This document shows, in pieces, positions 59,035-64,000 of a DNA stretch of 64,000 bases. Under the pieces are notes generated by a model. The model was not told where the DNA came from and searched no databases. It saw only the letters and a list, made by a program, of their open reading frames with translations. Each line of letters begins with the position of its first letter. The first letter of the stretch is position 1. Source of the stretch: Paracoccus cavernae (GTDB lineage Bacteria; Pseudomonadota; Alphaproteobacteria; Rhodobacterales; Rhodobacteraceae). The translations under genes were made by a program, and so were the position numbers. The stretch is from contig JAUFRC010000001.1 of the NCBI GenBank assembly GCA_030410095.1, positions 2,182,501-2,246,500 on the forward strand, written 5' to 3'.

Positions 59035-59637
59035 TTATGCGGGCTGGCTGTGCCTTTCGGGCGCAGTCACCCGCAGATGGGTCAAAGCGTTCAGGGCGAT
59101 CATGAGCAAGCCGAGGTTTTCAAAGATGAAATTCAGCGAAATGCTGGCGATCTCCGCTCCGATCAGGCTGTCCATGTGATGGAAGCCCACGGCGCGCACC
59201 ATGACGAAGGTCACCAGAACGAAGAGGCCCGCAAAGGCCAGACCGTTCTCGCGGACCTTGCCGCGCATCTTGGCCAACATCAGGGCGATGACCGTCGAAA
59301 TGCCGATGATCATGCCGCCGATGAACAGCTTCTGAATGGTCTGGCGGTCCTCGTACCAGCCCTGGATATGGGACATGCAGCGCCCCGTCGCGGTCAGGGC
59401 GGTCTGGAGATCGAGCTGCTTGTTGAGGGCCAGAAACAGCATCAGCCCCGTAATGATGACCCACAAGCCGCGGCCGCGCTGCCCTTTAAGGCGCATGGTC
59501 ACCATATAGGCCAGACCGAAACAGACGAGATACGAGACCACCGTCAGCCATCCGGTCACGTTGGGATCACCGATTTGCGGGCTCCAATCCTGAGCGACAC
59601 ACGTCCTTAGCGAAACAGAACCCACACTCTCAACCAT
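59035..59637 (-). CDS. integral membrane protein lying antisense between leuC and leuD
   Basis: The 200-residue protein has about five hydrophobic helices (WLTVVSYLVCFGLAYMVTM; GLWVIITGLMLFLALNKQLD; LFIGGMIIGISTVIALMLAK; GLAFAGLFVLVTFVMVRAVG; LNFIFENLGLLMIALNALTH). CMSHIQGWYEDRQTIQKLF is a polar loop. The frame is intact. I know no named family. Its stop is 3 bp from the leuC stop, and it starts 87 bp from the leuD ATG, so leuC and leuD cannot share a simple leader without reading through it antisense. Confidence 0.75.
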   Translation of the reverse strand: MVESVGSVSLRTCVAQDWSPQIGDPNVTGWLTVVSYLVCFGLAYMVTMRLKGQRGRGLWVIITGLMLFLALNKQLDLQTALTATGRCMSHIQGWYEDRQTIQKLFIGGMIIGISTVIALMLAKMRGKVRENGLAFAGLFVLVTFVMVRAVGFHHMDSLIGAEIASISLNFIFENLGLLMIALNALTHLRVTAPERHSQPA

Positions 59638-59724
59638 TGAAACACCACACGATTTGCGCGTTACACCTGAATTGTAGTCTTGTCGAACGAGACGCTGAAC
59701 GGCAAGTCAAACTGCGAGGACAAA

Positions 59725-60330
59725 ATGGACAAATTCACGACCATGACCGGCATCGCGGCGCCGATGCCGCTGGTGAACATCGACACGGATATGATTATCC
59801 CCAAGCAATTCCTGAAAACGATCCACCGTTCGGGTCTTGGTAAAAATCTCTTCGACGAGATGCGCTACGATGCCGAAGGCAACGAGCTGCCCGATTTCAT
59901 CCTCAACCAGCCCGCCTACCGCGAATCGCAGATCATCGTCGCCGGCGACAATTTCGGCTGCGGCTCCTCGCGCGAGCATGCCCCTTGGGCGCTGCTGGAT
60001 TTCGGCATCCGCGCCGTGATCTCGACCAGCTTCGCCGACATCTTCTTCAACAACTGCTTCAAGAACGGCATCCTGCCGATCGTGATGCCGCAAGAGGTCG
60101 TCGACGTGCTGATGGAGGACGCCCGCAAAGGCGCCAATGCCCGCATCACCATCGATCTCGAAAACCAGCAGGTCACCACCTCGGACGGCCAGAGCTTCCC
60201 CTTCGAGGTGGATGCGTTCCGCAAGCATTGCATGATCAACGGCCTCGACGATATCGGCCTGACCCTCGAGAAATCCTCGAAGATCGACAGCTACGAAGAC
60301 AAGATGGCCCAGTCGCGTCCCTGGGTCTGA
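59725..60330 (+). CDS. leuD: 3-isopropylmalate dehydratase small subunit
   Basis: The LeuD swivel domain pairs with LeuC. The 201 residues begin [20 protein letters not shown] and contain [19 protein letters not shown], the substrate-binding loop [20 protein letters not shown] and [18 protein letters not shown]. The frame is intact. The ATG at 59725 follows GCGAGGACAAA. It has its own upstream gap, shared divergently with the 59035-59637 gene, and is followed 8 bp later by the EEP-family gene. Confidence 0.97.
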   Translation: MDKFTTMTGIAAPMPLVNIDTDMIIPKQFLKTIHRSGLGKNLFDEMRYDAEGNELPDFILNQPAYRESQIIVAGDNFGCGSSREHAPWALLDFGIRAVISTSFADIFFNNCFKNGILPIVMPQEVVDVLMEDARKGANARITIDLENQQVTTSDGQSFPFEVDAFRKHCMINGLDDIGLTLEKSSKIDSYEDKMAQSRPWV

Positions 60331-60338
60331 GCCGGCCC

Positions 60339-61450
60339 GTGCGGTTGCGTTCCGCACCTTTGCACCCTCTGTCGGGGGCGGCGCGCGCCGCGGCCCTCGG
60401 CCTTCTTTCCCTCCCGCTTTGCGCCTTGCCCGCTCCGGCCGAACCTTTGCGCATCGCGACCTTCTCCCCGATCTCGGCCGCAGGGGGCCCGGCCTTTGTA
60501 CCGCGACATGTTGGGCGGCAAGGATGCCCAGATTGCGGCGGTGGTGGCGGTAATCGCCCGCGCCGACCCCGATCTGCTGCTGCTGACCGGCATCGATTGG
60601 GATTACGACAATCTCGCCCTGAAAGAACTCGCCCGACAGCTCTCGGCTGCGGGTGCCGGTTATCCCCATCTCTACGCAAGCCGCCCCAATAGCGGCATGG
60701 ATCGGGGCTGGACCTCGACCAGAACGGCCGGCTCGGCACTGCGGATGATGCGCAGGGCTTCGGCTTTTTCACGGGTCAGGACGGAATGGCGGTGCTCTCG
60801 CGCCATCCGCTCGGGCCGGTTACCGATTACAGCGCGTTTCTGTGGCGCGATCTGGAGGGCAATCTGATGCCCCCGCCCCGCCCGAGATCGCCGCCGCGCA
60901 AAGGTTGTCCTCGGTCGCGCATTGGGATCTGCCGGTCGAGATCGCGGGCCGGAGCCTGCATCTTCTGGCCTATTCCGCGACCCCGCCTGTCTTTGACGGC
61001 CCCGAGGACCGCAACGGAAGGCGCAACCACGACGAGACTGCCTTTTGGCAGGACCGTCTGCCCGAGGCCCCTTTGTGCTGCTCGGCAACGCCAATCTCGA
61101 CATCAACGACAGCGAGGGCCGCCCCGAGGCTTTGGCCGCGCTATTGTCCACGCTTCAGGATCCGCTGCCGCAAAGCGCGGGCGGCAAGGCCTATCCCCAA
61201 AACGGCGCGAACAGCCGACACAAGGGTGATCCGGCGCTTGATACCGCGAATTGGCCGGCAGCCGACGGGCCGGGCAATATGCGTGTCGATTACGTCTTGC
61301 CCGCACAGAGCCTGCGCATTCTCGATGCGGGCGTCCTCTGGCCCGATCCGCAGGATGATTTCGCCAAAACCGTCGAGGCCGCGTCGCGCCACCGTCTGGT
61401 CTGGGTCAACCTCGACTGGCCGCCAACCACCGCCCCGACGACCGAGCTGA
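60339..61450 (+). CDS. secreted endonuclease/exonuclease/phosphatase (EEP) family protein
   Basis: GTG at 60339 starts a signal peptide (RAAALGLLSLPLCALPAPAE), then PLRIATF. EEP-fold marks follow: AVVAVIARADPDLLLLTGID, FTGQDGMAVLSRHPLG, LLGNANLDINDSEG, DGPGNMRVDYVLPAQSLRIL and RHRLVWVNLDW, the last carrying the DxxH-type ending. The likely activity is a phosphodiesterase or nuclease; in other alphaproteobacteria such genes are annotated as secreted endonuclease/exonuclease/phosphatase. At least five base losses (about 60470-60490, 60705, 60825, 60875, 61070) break the frame and the exact end is uncertain (61450 or 61554). It follows leuD closely. Confidence 0.75.
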
Positions 61451-61883
61451 GAACCGAAGAGGAAAACGGGCCGGAAGGCGGGGTGAAAAAATGCCGCCGC
61501 TTCCCGAGACGGCCGATGGAGGAGGAACCGGCAAGGGAAGGGCGGCAGTGCCATGAACTATCCCCGCGCGATGGGGACGGCCTGAACCCAGACTGTCGTG
61601 CCCCCGACCGCGCCGCAACCGTCGGCCCGAAAGCGCGGGCTCGAAAGCCCCGCGCTGCCCGATCGCGCGCCACCCGGGCGCGAATTGCCCGCCTTTTGTC
61701 CAATGCGCGCTTGGGCGGGCCGGTCGCATCTGCGCGCATTTGCGCGCGCATCCTCGGAGCCGCGCCATGAAACCGTCACGCTCTTCACAGTCGCGCTGGT
61801 GATCAAATTGAATGATTGCAGCACATTCGCCGCCGTGCGACCGTTTCCCCATGTAGCCATTCGCCACACAGAGAGGATCCAAG
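61451..61883. other. 433-bp stretch without a confident gene
   Basis: Short open frames occur on both strands (for example minus 61558-61869, ending TVWVQAVPIARG), but none shows a known motif or good ribosome-binding site, and local base losses make calls unreliable. The last 100 bp, AT-richer, should hold the promoter of the cytochrome c-prime gene. A AGAGGAT ribosome-binding site precedes the ATG at 61884. Confidence 0.4.
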
Positions 61884-62335
61884 ATGCGCCTTATCGTCAC
61901 TGCCGCCGCTCTTATCGCCCTTCCGTTCATGGCCCTTGCCGACGAGAAGGTAGAAGACAACGTCAAGGCCCGTCAGGGGTTCTTCGAGATGCTCGCCGCC
62001 AATATGGGCCCGCTCGCGGGGATGGCGAAGGGCGAGATGGATTACGACGAAGCCGCAGCGGCGACCGCCGCAGCCAATATCGAGACGCTGACCAAATACA
62101 CCCTGCCGATCCATTTCATCGCCGGCAGCTCCAGCGCGGATTACGACGACAGCAACGCCAAGCCCGACATCTGGAACAATCTCGACGATTTCGGCAGCAA
62201 ATTTGCGGCTCTGGGTACAGCGGCGGCCGGTGCTTCCGAGGCGGTCAAAGGCGGTCAGGCCAATGTCGGGCCGGTGGTCCAAAGCTCGGCGCGGCCTGCA
62301 AGGCCTGCCATGACGTCTACCGCGAGAGCGAGTGA
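61884..62335 (+). CDS. cytochrome c-prime / c-556 family protein
   Basis: This periplasmic four-helix cytochrome has about 150 residues. The signal peptide is LIVTAAALIALPFMALA (cleavage near residue 20). VKARQGFFEMLAANMGPLAG opens the mature protein, and the single heme motif CKACH lies near the C-terminus (CKACHDVYRESE), the hallmark of class II cytochromes. One A lost near 62283 breaks the frame just before the motif. c-prime proteins bind NO or shuttle electrons. The stop overlaps the cytochrome b start (TGATG), so they probably work together. Confidence 0.9.
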
Positions 62336-62921
62336 TGGCTGCCGCCTCCGGCCCCGAAAAGGTAAAGCTGTGGGACCCGCTTTTGCGCGGGTTCCACTGG
62401 CTGCTGGCGTTTTTCGTGGTGGCGGCATGGTGTCTGGGCCAGTTCGGCCCGCTGATCATGACGCTGCACTTCTGGTGCGGCTATATGGTCATCGCGCTTT
62501 TGGCGTTCCGGCTGGTCTGGGGCTTTGTCGGCCCCCTTCCGCGCGCTTTTCCAGCTTCCTGCACGGACCTTCGGCGACTTTGGGCTATATGCGCGGGCTT
62601 TCCTCGCGCGAGCCGAGCCATTGGCCGGGGCATAATCCGCTTGGCGGGCTTTCGGTCATCGCCATGATCGCGGCGCTGGTCGCGCAGGTCTCGACCGGCC
62701 TGATCGCGGACCCCGACGATTTCGTCAATGTCGGCCCCCTCGCCTCGTCGGTCAGCCGTGCGGCCAGCACAAAAGCGGTCGGCTGGCACCATTTCGGCGC
62801 CACCGTCATCCTGATTCTGGTGCTGCTCCATCTGGCGATGATCCTCTACTACCGGCTCTGGAAGCGCGAGGATCTGGTCAAGCCGATGATAACCGGCTGG
62901 AAAGACGTGCGTCGCGACTAG
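62335..62921 (+). CDS. cytochrome b (b561-type, di-heme) partner of the c-prime cytochrome
   Basis: The inner-membrane b-type cytochrome has about 196 residues and four helices. Candidate heme ligands are His in RGFHWLLAFFV, LHFWCGYMVIALL, GWHHFGATVILIL and LLHLAMILYY. The C-terminus KREDLVKPMITGWKDVRRD is typical of the family found beside c-prime genes. One base lost near 62541 (GPLP|ARFSSFLHGP) breaks the frame. ATG at 62335 overlaps the upstream stop; GTG at 62332 is an alternative. It probably passes electrons from quinol to the c-type cytochrome. Confidence 0.9.
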
Positions 62922-63085
62922 TCCTCACGCGCCGGTCACATATTCGCCAGACCAATTGATCGAATAGAGGTGCCGCGTCATAGTTTGAACAGGGCCACGG
63001 TCTGACGATCCGCTCCGTTCACGGCTCCGCCACCAGAGATGATCCCTGCCGCCGGTCCCCCCAGCAACCCTAAGGAGCTTTCGAC

Positions 63086-63250
63086 ATGAAGATGAAGACC
63101 CTCACCGTTGCCTTCGCCATCGCAGCCGCTTCGGCGCTTCCGGCTTTTGCCGCAGGCGGCGACTGCGCCGGCAAAACCGCCCCGCAGCAGCAAAGCTCGA
63201 TCTCCGCGCCCACGACCTCGGGTACCCAGAGCGTGGCCGTGCCCGGCTAA
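63086..63250 (+). CDS. 54-residue exported small protein
   Basis: ATG at 63086 has TAAGGAG about 8 nt upstream. The product has a clear signal peptide (MKMKTLTVAFAIAAASALPA, FAA) and a mature part of about 30 residues beginning GGDCAGKTAPQQQSS, with one Cys and a Ser/Thr/Gln-rich end. A perfect terminator follows at 63311. I know no family. Codon use, ribosome-binding site and the signal sequence all support a real gene. Confidence 0.7.
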   Translation: MKMKTLTVAFAIAAASALPAFAAGGDCAGKTAPQQQSSISAPTTSGTQSVAVPG

Positions 63251-63310
63251 GGAAAGCCGCCCGAGCCGGCGCATGTCCGCGCGGGTGCATGGGCGCCATG
63301 ACCGGAACAG

Positions 63311-63340
63311 AAGGCGCGGCGGGTTTCCCCGCCGCGCCTT
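63311..63340. terminator. bidirectional terminator between the small exported protein gene and parC
   Basis: AAGGCGCGGCGGG (63311-63323) pairs with CCCGCCGCGCCTT (63328-63340) around a TTTC loop, followed by TTCGGTTTT. A 13-bp stem. Confidence 0.9.
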
Positions 63341-63365
63341 TTCGGTTTTGGCCCGAGCCTGCGGC

Positions 63366-64000
63366 TCAGTTGAACTTGTTGTCCTGCGGGAAGCCGCGCG
63401 GGGCCATGCGGCCGGCGGTGCCGCGCTTGCCCAGCCATTCGGAGAGGTCTTCCTCGCGGCGGGTGCGGCCGGCGGGATCTTTCCACGACAGGCCCTGTGC
63501 CAGCGTGATGAAGGTCGCGTCGGACAGTCCGCCGTCCTTGAACTTCTGGAGCCGCACGCCCTTGCCGCGCGCCATTTCCGGCAGCTCGTCCAGCGCGAAG
63601 ACCAGAACCTTGCGGTTCTCGCCCACAACCGCGACATGATCGCCCGAGACGACGCGGCACAAAAGCGCGTCCCCGTTCAGAACCTGTTTGCCGCTGCGGG
63701 TCTGGGCCAGAATGTCCTGCGCCGCGACGACGAAACCATCGCCCGCTTTCGAGGCCACGAGATATTTCACGCCGTCGCGCCACGCGAACATGTCGATGAC
63801 GGCGACATCGTTGGGCAGGTCGATCATCAGACGCAACGGCTCGCCCATGCCGCGTCCGCCGGGCAGGTTCGCGCCCAGAAGCGTGTAGAAACGCCCGTTC
63901 GCGCCATAGATCATCAGCTTGTCGGTGGTCTCGGCGTGGAAGGCCATGAAGGGGCCGTCGCCGTCCTTGAACTTGATCTCGGCATCCAGAGCCTGATGCC
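63366..64000 (-). CDS. parC: DNA topoisomerase IV subunit A, C-terminal part, cut by window edge
   Basis: This is the C-terminal beta-pinwheel of ParC, which wraps DNA for decatenation. KFKDGDGPFMAFHAETTDKL, MIYGANGRFYTLLGANLPGG, RGMGEPLRLMIDLPNDVAVI and FALDELPEMARGKGVRLQKF are typical of alphaproteobacterial ParC, and the GRGMGEP blade motif is a degenerate GyrA-box-like loop. The catalytic Tyr domain lies beyond the right edge. The frame is intact within the window, ending GFPQDNKFN at 63366. Confidence 0.92.
   Translation of the reverse strand, partial: HQALDAEIKFKDGDGPFMAFHAETTDKLMIYGANGRFYTLLGANLPGGRGMGEPLRLMIDLPNDVAVIDMFAWRDGVKYLVASKAGDGFVVAAQDILAQTRSGKQVLNGDALLCRVVSGDHVAVVGENRKVLVFALDELPEMARGKGVRLQKFKDGGLSDATFITLAQGLSWKDPAGRTRREEDLSEWLGKRGTAGRMAPRGFPQDNKFN

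Overview
The window is chromosomal DNA from a GC-rich alphaproteobacterium, most likely a Rhodobacteraceae member (Paracoccus/Rhodobacter/Thioclava-like). The evidence is gene content and order: UbiA, COQ9, PheST, RpmI-RplT, a TrcR (DUF1013) protein, DUF1127, IalB, a GpmI-EnvC-CtpA-RppH operon, LeuC/LeuD, RlmH-RsfS, a cytochrome c-prime/b pair and ParC. It is almost entirely core genome. I found no CRISPR array, rRNA, tRNA, intact insertion sequence or prophage.

A technical feature dominates the reading. More than thirty recognisable genes, several of them universally essential (rpsU, rpmI, pheT, gpmI, priA, leuC, rlmH), are broken into two to six reading frames. Wherever I rebuilt the break, the loss of one or two bases, usually from a short C/G (sometimes A/T) run, explains it. 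I therefore treat these as sequence-level deletions, annotate whole-gene spans, and do not call pseudogenes.

Layout. 0-3.3 kb: start of a ThDP enzyme, smpB, mercaptopyruvate sulfurtransferase, aromatic aminotransferase. 3.3-14.1 kb: coiled-coil membrane protein plus large OmpA/BON envelope protein, ubiA/rsmE divergent pair, DUF1127, prmA, msrA, P1 peptidase, succinate-semialdehyde dehydrogenase, TrcR. 14.2-21.4 kb: RNase T2, a 35-bp inverted-repeat element, quinone oxidoreductase and COQ9, rpsU, Lrp-type regulator/ald, mscL, GST, EamA exporter. 21.4-30.3 kb, minus strand: pheT - foreign-looking small gene - pheS, ArsC-like, P450, AhpD-like, rplT, rpmI, small membrane protein, pyk. 30.4-41.8 kb: amidohydrolase, CDF transporter, priA, tal-DUF484-xerC chain, TauE exporter, ReAV-type asparaginase, IalB, rlmN. 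42.0-46.6 kb: gpmI-envC-ctpA-rppH with 4-nt overlaps. 46.7-53.9 kb: small envelope and stress genes, lytic transglycosylase, YbaK, dapD, LOG protein. 53.9-54.7 kb: degenerate AT-richer patch with a DUF4262 remnant. 54.7-64 kb: rlmH-rsfS, MscS channel, leuC, an antisense membrane gene, leuD, secreted EEP-family protein, cytochrome c-prime/b pair, a tiny secreted protein and the 3' end of parC.

Functional themes are translation and RNA maturation (SmpB, RsmE, PrmA, S21, L20, L35, PheST, RlmN, RlmH, RsfS, RppH), envelope and peptidoglycan remodelling (OmpA/BON, EnvC, CtpA, MltB-type, MscL, MscS, IalB), ubiquinone synthesis (UbiA, COQ9), central carbon and amino-acid metabolism (Pyk, GpmI, Tal, LeuCD, DapD, Ald, GabD) and chromosome maintenance (PriA, XerC, ParC). 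I see no convincing novel multi-gene system. The best leads are the extra gene inside pheS-pheT, the 35-bp inverted-repeat element, the acidic-tailed OmpA/BON protein and the antisense gene between leuC and leuD.
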